This document shows, one piece after another, positions 16,181 to 25,095 of a stretch of 64,000 nt of DNA. Under the pieces are notes generated by a model that made no database searches, was not told the DNA's origin, and worked only from the letters and a program-made list of their open reading frames with translations. Made by a program: the position numbers and the translations under genes. How positions within the stretch are numbered: position 1 is the first letter of the stretch; every line of letters starts with the position of its first letter. Source of the stretch: Streptomyces eurythermus (GTDB lineage Bacteria; Actinomycetota; Actinomycetes; Streptomycetales; Streptomycetaceae); assembly GCF_014649115.1 (NCBI RefSeq), contig NZ_BMSK01000002.1:551848-615847 (forward strand), given 5' to 3'.

Positions 16181-16786
16181 TCACTGCGTGCGGTGCGGCG
16201 GGTGGCGGGCGATTTTCAGGCGGACCTCGGTGGGCATGTCGAGGCCGGTGGACCGGTGAGCGGTCCGCAGTGGGCCCTCGCACAGGGCGCCGAGGGTGGC
16301 GCCGGGTGCGCTGTGCGGGGTGAGGGTGAGCCCGACGCGGGTGCGCGGGTGGGCGGGGCGGCCGGTGATGCGTACGGCCGCGTGCCGGACCTCCGGCAGG
16401 GCACCGGCCTCGGCCGCGATCGCGTCGCTGAGCGCGCGGTCGCGCAGTTCGACGCCCTCCCGCGGGGGCGTGCCGCCGACGGGTAGCGCGCCGGGGCGGT
16501 GCCGGTTCAGCTGGGTGAGCAGCCACCACAGGGCGAGCAGGGCGGCCACGGCGAGCGCGGCGATGACCGCGGGCCACCACCACCAGCCCTGGCTGCTCCA
16601 GCGGGCCCGGTCGGCGGAGCCGAGCAGGACGTCGTCCGGGGTGGTCAGGGGCCAGCCGGCGGGCGGGTCCAGGCCGTGCCTGCGGTAGAGGTCGAACCCG
16701 GCGAAGAGGATCAGCAGTCCACCGCCGAGCAGGACCAGTCCGGCGAGGGCCAGCAGAGTACGGTTGAGTGCGGATCGCGGGGTCAT
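16181..16786 (-). CDS. AmaP-like alkaline-shock membrane anchor protein
   Basis: A 201-residue protein with two transmembrane segments near the N-terminus (LLALAGLVLLGGGLLILFAG at about 10-30 and a WWWWPAVIAALAVAALLALWW stretch at about 68-90) and a soluble C-terminal Asp23-interacting region. This is the layout of AmaP, the anchor that tethers Asp23 to the membrane. It is the last gene of a leftward Asp23 operon; GGAG precedes ATG 16786 and the gap to the upstream gene is 22 bases. Role in envelope stress is inferred from family and context. Confidence 0.75.
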   Translation of the reverse strand: MTPRSALNRTLLALAGLVLLGGGLLILFAGFDLYRRHGLDPPAGWPLTTPDDVLLGSADRARWSSQGWWWWPAVIAALAVAALLALWWLLTQLNRHRPGALPVGGTPPREGVELRDRALSDAIAAEAGALPEVRHAAVRITGRPAHPRTRVGLTLTPHSAPGATLGALCEGPLRTAHRSTGLDMPTEVRLKIARHPPHRTQ

Positions 16787-16808
16787 GGCGCGGGCTCCGG
16801 GTTCTGCG

Positions 16809-17492
16809 TCAGTCGGTGTGTCGCCGTACCCGTACGACGATGCGGGGAGGGGCTGCGAGAGCGAGCCGGTCGCGTTCCTGGCCGAGGACGGCGGTGAGAT
16901 CGTCCTTCACCTGGCGGGGGTCGCGGAAACGGACGTCCGCGCGGGCTGTGACGCGGTGGCGGCGTACCCGGACGTACGCCGCGCCGACGCCCGGGACCCG
17001 CAGGGCGGCGTCGCGCAGCAGGCCGGCGGCGCCGTCGCGGTCCAGCGAGGCCCGCAGCCGGGGGCAGCCGGCGGTGGAGCGCAGGGGCAGCCAGTGCCGC
17101 AGCCCGGGGGTGAGGGCCAGCGCGATCAGCCACAGGCCGACGGCCGCAGCCGCGGCAGCTCCCGTGAGCATCCACACGTCGTCCACGGGACGGGTAGCCA
17201 GCGCGTCGGTCAGGTGGCGCCGCCAGGCCGCCGAGGAGCGACCGGCCCGTACGGCGACGACGTCGGCCAGCGCCGCGACCGCCGCCACCAGAATCACCGC
17301 GGCGACCAGCGCCGCCGGCAGGCGGCGCGCGGACCACGGGCGGTGGGTCCGGCGCCCTTTGCCACGCTCTTGGGCCATGGTGTCCGGATCGGGTCCGGCG
17401 TGCCCGGACGGACCGGGCTCCTTCGTCAGCCGCACAGCAGGACGCGCGGACGGTGTGAGGCCACGGCCGGGCGGGCCGGGGTCGGGTGTCAT
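16809..17492 (-). CDS. DUF6286-type membrane protein of the Asp23 operon
   Basis: A 227-residue protein. A Pro/Arg-rich N-terminus of about 75 residues is followed by two membrane helices (LPAALVAAVILVAAVAALAD and LTGAAAAAAVGLWLIALALT) and a cytoplasmic Asp23/DUF6286-like C-terminus (RLRASLDRDGAAGLLRDAAL...RADVRFRDPRQVKDDL). GGGAAGGGAG precedes ATG 17492. It sits between an Asp23 protein and the AmaP-like protein, the usual Streptomyces order. An internal start at MAQERGKG is possible. Confidence 0.75.
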   Translation of the reverse strand: MTPDPGPPGRGLTPSARPAVRLTKEPGPSGHAGPDPDTMAQERGKGRRTHRPWSARRLPAALVAAVILVAAVAALADVVAVRAGRSSAAWRRHLTDALATRPVDDVWMLTGAAAAAAVGLWLIALALTPGLRHWLPLRSTAGCPRLRASLDRDGAAGLLRDAALRVPGVGAAYVRVRRHRVTARADVRFRDPRQVKDDLTAVLGQERDRLALAAPPRIVVRVRRHTD

Positions 17493-17544
17493 CGCGGGCT
17501 CCCTTCCCGTGCGGCGGGCCGGACGGTCCGGGCCGCGCGGCCGT

Positions 17545-17949
17545 TCACCGGACCCGCCCCCGGCCCGGGTCGGCGGCGGTCACCAGCCGCCGGACGGTGA
17601 CGGTGACCTCTCCCACCCGCAGGCCGGTCAGGTGAGCCACCCGTTCGGCCACGTCCCGCTGGATGCGCTCACAGACGTAGGCGAGGTCGGCCGGGTAGGG
17701 CAGGTCCATGGCCAGGTGCAGGCGCACCGATCCGGCGCGCACCGCGGCGGTGGCGCTCGGCGCCCCCGGCGTACCCGGGCCGGGCGGCACGGCCGCGCGC
17801 CGCGCCTGCGCCGTGCGGGCGGCTTGGGCGGCGACGCGCGCGACTACCCGATCCGGGATGACGGTGGCGCCCCGCTCGGCCGGTGGCGGCAGACCGGTGG
17901 CCGGCGCCGGGCCCGGCCCCTCGCCGGCGGAACCGGTCCGGCTCCTCAC
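17545..17949 (-). CDS. Asp23/Gls24-family envelope stress protein
   Basis: A 134-residue protein from GTG 17949 with GGAGG upstream. The Asp23 core is seen as GATVIPDRVVARVAAQAART, then VRLHLAMDLPYPADLAYVCE and VAHLTGLRVGEVTVTVRRLV. The start overlaps the stop of the 55-residue membrane gene (GTGA), indicating translational coupling. A longer frame extends upstream but overlaps the small gene and lacks a better start. Confidence 0.8.
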   Translation of the reverse strand: MRSRTGSAGEGPGPAPATGLPPPAERGATVIPDRVVARVAAQAARTAQARRAAVPPGPGTPGAPSATAAVRAGSVRLHLAMDLPYPADLAYVCERIQRDVAERVAHLTGLRVGEVTVTVRRLVTAADPGRGRVR

Positions 17950-18113
17950 CGCTGCCTCCGTGTCCCGAGGCCGAGGTCGCCCTGCACGGCGAGGCCGGCG
18001 ATCAACCCCGCCGCACCGAGGACCAGGACCAGCAGAAAAGCCCAGAAGCCGCCGAAGTAACCGGCGAAGCCCAGGGCCATGCCGGCCACGAGGCCCGTCA
18101 TCGCTGCGTTCAT
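17946..18113 (-). CDS. small two-helix membrane protein of the Asp23 operon (DUF2273-like)
   Basis: A 55-residue gene, ATG 18113 to TGA 17946. It encodes MNAAMTGLVAGMALGFAGYF followed by GGFWAFLLVLVLGAAGLIAG and a short basic tail: two glycine-rich membrane helices. Small proteins of this kind (DUF2273) occur in Asp23 operons. The stop overlaps the next gene's GTG by four bases. Confidence 0.75.
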   Translation of the reverse strand: MNAAMTGLVAGMALGFAGYFGGFWAFLLVLVLGAAGLIAGLAVQGDLGLGTRRQR

Positions 18114-18161
18114 CTCGCACTCACCCGTCTCGCCCGCGCCCGCCCGGGACGCGGGGGTGGA

Positions 18162-18650
18162 TCACCGCACGCGGCCCTCGTCCGGTTCGGCTTCTTCTTC
18201 CTCGTCGGGCAGGTGGACGTCGTCGACGAGGATGTTCACCTCGACGACCTCCAAGCCCGTCATCCGCTCCACGGCGCCGATCACATTGGTACGCACCTCA
18301 CCGGCGACGTCGACGATGGAGACGCCGTACTCGACGACGACGTCCAGGTCCACGGCGGCCTGCCGCTCGCCCACCTCGACCTTCACCCCCCGCGTGACCC
18401 CCGTGCCGCCGCCTGTGCCGGGCACGCGGTCCCGCACGGCGCCGAAGGCGCGGGCCATGCCCGCCCCGAGGCTGTGGATGCCCGGTACCTCGCGGGCGGC
18501 CATGCCCGCGATCTTGGCCACCACGCCGTCCGCGATGGTGGTCTTCCCCCGCGTCTCGGCCGGGGCCCCGGCCCCGGTACGACCCTTCAGCGCGCTCACG
18601 CCCGCGTCGGGCCGGCTGCCCCCGCCGACGCTGGTGATGTTCTCGGTCAT
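18162..18650 (-). CDS. Asp23/Gls24-family envelope stress protein, first gene of the operon
   Basis: A 162-residue Asp23 protein. A Gly/Ser-rich N-terminal tail is followed by the core domain: TRGKTTIADGVVAKIAGMAA, VKVEVGERQAAVDLDVVVEY and NVIGAVERMTGLEVVEVNIL. The C-terminus is very acidic (DEEEEAEPDEG). Asp23 proteins form membrane-associated assemblies through an AmaP-type anchor, which is encoded at the end of this operon. It is divergent from the ECF sigma gene; the shared 150-base region contains a CRP-type palindrome. Confidence 0.88.
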   Translation of the reverse strand: MTENITSVGGGSRPDAGVSALKGRTGAGAPAETRGKTTIADGVVAKIAGMAAREVPGIHSLGAGMARAFGAVRDRVPGTGGGTGVTRGVKVEVGERQAAVDLDVVVEYGVSIVDVAGEVRTNVIGAVERMTGLEVVEVNILVDDVHLPDEEEEAEPDEGRVR

Positions 18651-18739
18651 GGCGGTCGCCTCGATCGGTCGGCGGGCACCGGTGTGGCGCCCTCACAAGG
18701 TTGGATACGGCGGGCGGGGCATCTCTCACACCCATTCGA

Positions 18740-18755
18740 TGTGACACACATCACA
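18740..18755. promoter_or_regulatory. CRP-type operator between Asp23 operon and ECF sigma gene
   Basis: TGTGACACACATCACA is a perfect palindromic pair, TGTGA-N6-TCACA, identical to the classical CRP/FNR-family consensus. It lies 85 bases before the Asp23 start and 47 bases before the sigma ATG, so it could control both divergent units. Confidence 0.6.
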
Positions 18756-18802
18756 AATCAATGTCCGGGTACCCGGACGGTCCAGCCCTGTGCGGGAACG
18801 CC

Positions 18803-19381
18803 ATGACCGAACGCACTGCTCACCCACCCCCGGAACACAGCCTGCCGGACGGATTCCTGGCCGTGCGGGCGGCTGAGGGGGACGAGGACGCCTTCGCCGT
18901 TCTCGTCCAGCGGCACGGCCGGCCCCTCCTCGCCCTGGCCCGTGGCATGCTCGGCAACCCCCAGGACGCGGAAGAAGCCGTCCAGGACGCCTTCGTCAGC
19001 GCATGGCGGCGGCTGCCGGAGTTCCGCCACACCGCGGAGTTCCGCACCTGGATGTACCGGATCACCGTCAACCGCTGCCTGGCCGCGCGCCGCCGGCGCC
19101 GGCCGCCGTCCCTCCCGCTGGACACGGCCCCCGAACCTGCGGCGGGGGACGTCCGGAGCCAGCCCGCCCCCTGCGCCGAGCAGGACGCGGCCGTCGCCGC
19201 CCTGTCCCGCGCGCTCGACGGTCTCCAGACCGGGCAGCGGCTGTGCTGGATCCTGCGCGAGGTGCAGGGCCTGTCTTACAAGGAGATAGCCCACATGACG
19301 CGCACCAGCGAACAGACCGTGCGCGGCAGACTCTTCCGGGCACGCCGATCCCTCCAGGAGGCGATGAGCCCATGGCGCTAG
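18803..19381 (+). CDS. ECF-family RNA polymerase sigma factor
   Basis: A 192-residue sigma-70-like factor. Region 2 is seen as DAFAVLVQRHGRPLLALARG...NPQDAEEAVQDAFVSAWRRL...FRTWMYRITVNRCL; region 4 as GLQTGQRLCWILREVQGLSY followed by KEIAHMTRTSEQTVRGRLFRARRSLQEAM. ATG 18803 is chosen because region 2 begins soon after; an in-frame ATG at 18761 is possible, and neither has a strong ribosome-binding site. The 3' end overlaps the next gene by ten bases, so the pair is translationally coupled. Context suggests control of envelope stress. Confidence 0.88.
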   Translation: MTERTAHPPPEHSLPDGFLAVRAAEGDEDAFAVLVQRHGRPLLALARGMLGNPQDAEEAVQDAFVSAWRRLPEFRHTAEFRTWMYRITVNRCLAARRRRRPPSLPLDTAPEPAAGDVRSQPAPCAEQDAAVAALSRALDGLQTGQRLCWILREVQGLSYKEIAHMTRTSEQTVRGRLFRARRSLQEAMSPWR

Positions 19382-20019
19382 ACGACGCGCGGGCGCGCCC
19401 CGCCACACCCGCCCGACCCCCCGCCGGCACGCCGCCGTTCGCGGGTGACGAGGTGCTGCCCTGCGGCCGGTTGCTCAGCCGGGTCTGGGAGCAGGCGCGG
19501 GACGCCGCGCCGGCCGCCGACCCGCACACCGTCTCCTGTCCGCACTGCCGTGAGGCCGTCGAGGCACTGGCCACGCTGGACGCGGCCACCCGGGCGCTGC
19601 GCGCCGTGGACGCCGCCGCCCACCACGCGCTCGCCGGCCGCGTCATGAACACCGTCAGGACGGAGGTACGGCTGGGACGGCTGCTGCCCGTGGCCGACCC
19701 CGACCAGGACCTGCGGATGACCGAGCGCGCCGCCGCCCGGGTGCTGCGGGCCGCGGCGGACGCGGTTCCCGGTGCGCGGACAGCGTCCTGCCGGCTCGCG
19801 CCCGAAGGCGCAGACGCCGGCGTGCGGGTGACCATGACCCTGGCCGCCGCCCCGGACCGCCCACTGCCCGACCGGGCCGGTGAGGTGCGCCGGTCGGTCC
19901 TCCACTCGGCCGGACAGGACCTGGGACTCGCGCTGACGGCCATCGACATCACCGTCGTCGACCTCCTGACGCCCGACCCGCCCCCGCACCCAGGCCCGGC
20001 GAGCGGCGCCGTGCGATGA
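19372..20019 (+). CDS. Asp23-domain protein with N-terminal HX3CX2C anti-sigma motif
   Basis: A 215-residue protein starting at ATG 19372 inside the end of the sigma gene. Near residue 50 is HTVSCPHC, the HX3CX2C zinc motif typical of ZAS-type anti-sigma factors. The C-terminal half (about 105-200: MTERAAARVLRAAADAVPGA, VRRSVLHSAGQDLGLALTAI) is an Asp23/Gls24-like domain. Position directly behind an ECF sigma gene fits an anti-sigma role, with the Asp23 domain as a possible sensor or membrane-complex link. That combined role is inference. Confidence 0.75.
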   Translation: MALDDARARPATPARPPAGTPPFAGDEVLPCGRLLSRVWEQARDAAPAADPHTVSCPHCREAVEALATLDAATRALRAVDAAAHHALAGRVMNTVRTEVRLGRLLPVADPDQDLRMTERAAARVLRAAADAVPGARTASCRLAPEGADAGVRVTMTLAAAPDRPLPDRAGEVRRSVLHSAGQDLGLALTAIDITVVDLLTPDPPPHPGPASGAVR

Positions 20020-20082
20020 TCTCGCCCGGCCGGGGCGACCGCGCCTGCTCGAGAAGGCCGAGGGCAGTGTCGGGCTGGGCCG

Positions 20083-21147
<1,065 letters not shown>

Positions 21148-21264
21148 CAGGTCCTCCTGTGCTCGTGGTCCGTTGCCGGGACCGAGTCTGTGGCGGCGGC
21201 GACCCGGGGGTAAGGGACGGCACTTCCTGGGAAGACCGGTCCCACCCTGACGGTTGGGCCGGTC

Positions 21265-22101
21265 ATGACGACCCGACCCATGGACACCGCACAGGAGTTG
21301 GCCGCCTTCCTGAGGAGCAGGCGCGAAGGCCTCGACCCCGGCCGGCTGGGCCTGCCGTCGCACCGGCGGCCCCGGCGGACACCGGGGCTGCGCCGAGAGG
21401 AGGTCGCCGAACTGGCCGGGGTCAGCACCGACTACGTCATCCGGCTGGAACAGGGCCGCGGACTGCGGCCCTCGGCAGAGGTCCTGGCGGCGCTGGCCCG
21501 GGCCCTGCGCCTGAATCCGAGCGAACGCGACTACCTGTTCGACCTGGCCGGACGGCGCCGCCCCGGCACCACCGGCGGGCCGACCGCCAGTGCGGCGCCG
21601 TCGCTGACCCGCCTGGTCGGTGACCTCTCACCGCTGCCGGCCATGCTGCTGGACCACCGCTACGACATCCTCGCCTGGAATCCCGAAATGGAACGCCTGC
21701 TACCGGGTTTCGAGACCGTGCCACCGTCACGGCGCAACGCGATGTGGCTGTGCCTTCTGCACCCGGAGATGCGCGGCTTCTACGCCGACCGGGAGCAGGT
21801 GCTGCGGGACGGCATCGCCCACTTGCGCGCGGCATGGGCCGCGCACCCGCAGGATGGGGACCTGTCCGCCCTCATCGCCGAATTCGCCACGCAGGACGAG
21901 GACTTCGCGCGTTTGTGGTCGGAGCGGGAGGTCGGCGTCAACGGACGCGGCCGGAAGGTGCTGCGGCATCCGGTCGTCGGTACGATCACCGTCGACTTCG
22001 AAGTCCTGCTGCCGCTCCAGGATCCGGAACTGCGCCTGCTGGTCTACCGCCCCGCTGACGACAAGAGCCGCAGGTCCCTGGACCGGCTGTACGCACGGTG
22101 A
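21265..22101 (+). CDS. XRE-family regulator with MmyB-like ligand-binding domain
   Basis: A 278-residue regulator. The N-terminal HTH_31/XRE domain (about 8-90) reads ELAAFLRSRREGLDP...RTPGLRREEVAELAGVSTDY. The C-terminal MmyB-like PAS-type domain contains DHRYDILAWNPEME and LVYRPADD. In Streptomyces these proteins commonly repress an adjacent divergent oxidoreductase, here the aldo/keto reductase. Confidence 0.88.
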   Translation: MTTRPMDTAQELAAFLRSRREGLDPGRLGLPSHRRPRRTPGLRREEVAELAGVSTDYVIRLEQGRGLRPSAEVLAALARALRLNPSERDYLFDLAGRRRPGTTGGPTASAAPSLTRLVGDLSPLPAMLLDHRYDILAWNPEMERLLPGFETVPPSRRNAMWLCLLHPEMRGFYADREQVLRDGIAHLRAAWAAHPQDGDLSALIAEFATQDEDFARLWSEREVGVNGRGRKVLRHPVVGTITVDFEVLLPLQDPELRLLVYRPADDKSRRSLDRLYAR

Positions 22102-22350
22102 CCGGGCCAAGAAGACTGACGATGGCGAGCGCTGCAGCCGAAGGGGGCCCTCGGCACGACCGCGTCGACCAACCGGCCCCACCTTCCGAACCTCGCCACC
22201 TCCACGACCTGCCCGGGCCACAACCCCGCTCGACGCACGCACAGGCCATCGCTCGCATCCCCTGATCGGACAGAGGCCACCGCTCCGGGAGTGTCGTACG
22301 GAGTCCTCGCTACGAAGAGCACGACCAGTGACCTTCGGAAGGACTTCGTC

Positions 22351-22829
22351 GTGCGCTTCGCCCGGACCGCTGCCCTCGCCACCGCCCTCACGGCCCTGCT
22401 CGTCCCCGCCACCGCCACCGCCCACGCCGCCCCGACCACCGACACCGCCGGGCGCGCTGCCGGTCGGGCCGTCACCCTGCCGGTGCGGGACGTCCTGGCC
22501 GCTCTGCCCGTCCGTGACCAGGATCGCACCGGGTATGAGCGCACGGCGTTCAGGCACTGGGTCGATGCGGACAAGGACGGCTGCAATACCCGCGCCGAGG
22601 TGCTGAAGGCCGTGACCGGGCCCGAGGAGGGCCCGCGCTGCACACTGACCGGCGGAGAGTGGTACAGCCCGTACGACGACCGCTACATCCAGGGCCCGCG
22701 CGGCCTGGACATCGACCATCTGGTCCCGCTCGCCGAGGCCTGGGACTCCGGCGCCTCCGCCTGGTCGTCGGCGGAGCGGGAGGCCTACACCAACGATCTG
22801 GGTGACGAGCGGGCGTTGATCGCGGTGTC
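22351..22829 (+). pseudogene. secreted HNH-family nuclease, C-terminus lost
   Basis: GTG 22351 (GGAAGGA upstream) opens a signal peptide (VRFARTAALATALTALLVPA). The nuclease domain follows: GCNTRAEVL, then GLDIDHLVPLAEAWDSGASA, where DIDHLVPL contains the catalytic His. Homology ends abruptly at NDLGDERALIAVSD near 22829. The conserved remainder (Asn/His-rich second half of the HNH motif) is missing, so the gene is truncated where remains of a conjugative element begin. Confidence 0.8.
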
Positions 22830-23084
22830 TGATGCAGGGGTGGCGTCTCGTCCGGGGGGTGGGGGAGCGGCCGACGGGTGCTGGCGCCGCTGGTGGATTT
22901 CGGTGGAGGTGCGGTGTGTGACTGGTGCCGCGCAGCATTTGCATGGCCCTGGTGGTGTCCGCCGGGCGGGCGCCGTGTGGGTGCGGGCACCCGCGGCGCG
23001 GGAGAGGCGGTGAAGTTCCGGTGGACTCTCCCGCCGCACGGGATCGCGCTTCTTTGCAGGTCAGAGCTGGTGTCCCGTGGTGGG

Positions 23085-23866
23085 ATGCTGAGTGTCGCGA
23101 AGGTTCAGAGGCGTGATGCGTGGCGATACTACGTGCGCGGAGTCGCGTTCGGGGACGGCCGCCGTCCGGCCGGCAAGTCGTTGAGGGACGCCCAGGAGAT
23201 GGCCGGCCTTCCGCCCGGGAGGTGGTGGGGGCCCGGTCTGGCCGAGCTCGGACTGACCGCGGGCGCGGAGGTGTCCGAGCGGCAGTTGGAGCTGGTCTTC
23301 GGGCAGGGCCGGCACCCGGACGCCGACCGCATCGAGCGTGGCCTTCTGGACGACGGCGCCGACCCGGCCACGGCACGACGCGAGACCGTGCTCGGGCAGC
23401 GGATCGAGGAGATCGAGGCGCGCAAGCAGATCCCGCTGCTCGCCCTCGACCTCACCTTCCGGCCGCAGGCGTCCCTGATCGTGCTGTGGGCGTTGGGAGA
23501 CAACAAGACGCGCCGGGTCATCGAGCTGGCCATCGCCACCGTGCTGCGCTGGCTGGAGACGAGGTCGCACAGACCCGGTGCTCCTCGGACCGCGGGCGCG
23601 CCAAGACGCGCCCTGGTCGTCGCGGTGTTACGGGACTTCGACAACCGGGACGGCTTCCCCCCTCCTGCACGACCACTGCCTGGTCCTGAACCGCGTGCAG
23701 CGCCTGGACGAGGACGGCGAGCCGGTGTGGGGCGCCAGCGGGCCGTCGCCATCCACGCCCACCAGCAGGCCGCGATGCCCGAGGAGTACCTGGAGGACCG
23801 GACGACCGACCCGGCGACGTGGCTGCGCACACCGGAGAACCTGGAACGGCGCGCGTCGCAGGCGTC
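23085..23866 (+). pseudogene. MobF-family (TrwC/TraA-type) conjugative relaxase, truncated and frameshifted
   Basis: From ATG 23085 the text MLSVAKVQRRDAWRYYVRGV and VSERQLELVFGQGRHPDADR matches the start of actinobacterial MobF relaxases. After about 23640 the frame changes: the metal-binding histidine motif PLLHDHCLVLNRVQRLDEDG is in another frame, then AVAIHAHQQAAMPEEYLEDR returns to the first. Homology stops where the P450 gene ends; the helicase half is absent. About 250 bases before it (22830-23084) also look foreign (CDWCRAAFAWPWWC). Confidence 0.8.
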
Positions 23867-25060
23867 TCACCAGGTGACCGGCAGCTCATGGAGGCCGTTC
23901 ACCATGCTCTCCGTCTTCCAGCGCAGTGCGTCTTCGGGGACGGCCAGTTCGAGGCCGGGCAGGTGTTCCAGCAGCGTCTCCAGGGCCACTTGCAGCTCCA
24001 CGCGCGCCAAGTGGGCACCGATGCAGAAGTGAGGGCCGTAACCGAAACTGAGGTGAGGGTTGGCGGCCCTGTCGAGGACGAGTTCCTCGGCGTCGTCGAA
24101 CACCGCTGGATCCCGGTTGGCGGCTGCCGTGTCGATCAGGACGGGCTCGCCCTCGCGGACGAGCACTCCGCCCAGTTCGATGTCTTCGGTGGCGTAACGG
24201 GGAAAGGCGAATCCATTGGGCAGCGGCACGTACCGCAGCAGTTCCTCCACCGCGAGGGGGACCGTCTCGGGCCGGTCGAGCAGCGAGGAGAAGCGGTCGG
24301 GACGCGCCAACAGGAGATAGCAGGAGTTGGAGATCTGGTTGAACGTCGTTACGAACCCCGCGCTGATGAGAACCGGCGTGAGGGCGAGCAACTCCCGCAT
24401 GGAGATGCGCCCCTCCCGATCGTGCGCCCGCACGAGAGCACTGAACAGATCATCGCCCGGATGTTGCCGCCGTAGCTCCACCAGGTCGGCCGTATACGCG
24501 GCGAAAGTGTTGTTCCACTTGTGGAACTCGTCAGCCGTCACGGTGTGGGACATCATCACGTCCAGCCAGTGCCGGATGCGGGGATGGCCGTCCTGATTCA
24601 CCCCGAGCAACTCGCCGATCACCGTGATCGCGAGGGGGAAGGCGAACTGGTCACCGAGGTCCGCCGGGGCACCCGACGCCGTCATACGGTTCATCAGGTC
24701 CTTGGCGATCTCCTGCACGCGGTCGCGCAGCCGCTCGACACGACGTGCGGTGAACGCCCTGGCCACCGTGCCCCGCAGCCGGGAGTGATCCGGGCCGTCC
24801 GTGGAGAGCAGGCCACCGCCGCTCACCGCCACTGGTCGCACGCGCGGCCGGTCCCTCCCGGCCGCCGCGGCCATACTGAACCGCTGGTCGCCCAGCACCG
24901 CCTTGGCGTCGGCGTATCGGGTGACCAGCCAGGCGTCCTCGCCGTACGGCATCCGCACCCGTGCCAGCGGCCGTTTCCGCAGCTCGGCGTAGACAGGGTG
25001 GAGTTTCAGTTTCTCGGCCTGAGCAAAGGGATACGCGAGCGTCTCTTGCCGGTTGGGCAC
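23867..25060 (-). CDS. cytochrome P450 of the PTM cluster
   Basis: A 397-residue bacterial class I P450, last gene of the PTM operon. The haem loop is FGYGPHFCIGAHLAR (Cys ligand near 348), the ExxR motif is in AVEELLRYVP, and the I-helix reads LISAGFVTTFNQISNSC, keeping AG..TT but with Phe-Val where His-Glu is common. In PTM clusters the terminal P450 oxidises the finished carbocycle (for example epoxidation or ketone formation). The 35-base gap to the reductase gene and identical orientation support membership. Redox partners are not encoded nearby. Confidence 0.92.
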   Translation of the reverse strand: MPNRQETLAYPFAQAEKLKLHPVYAELRKRPLARVRMPYGEDAWLVTRYADAKAVLGDQRFSMAAAAGRDRPRVRPVAVSGGGLLSTDGPDHSRLRGTVARAFTARRVERLRDRVQEIAKDLMNRMTASGAPADLGDQFAFPLAITVIGELLGVNQDGHPRIRHWLDVMMSHTVTADEFHKWNNTFAAYTADLVELRRQHPGDDLFSALVRAHDREGRISMRELLALTPVLISAGFVTTFNQISNSCYLLLARPDRFSSLLDRPETVPLAVEELLRYVPLPNGFAFPRYATEDIELGGVLVREGEPVLIDTAAANRDPAVFDDAEELVLDRAANPHLSFGYGPHFCIGAHLARVELQVALETLLEHLPGLELAVPEDALRWKTESMVNGLHELPVTW

Positions 25061-25095
25061 CGTCGATGTCCGCCTTTCGGGGAGAAATGGGAAGC

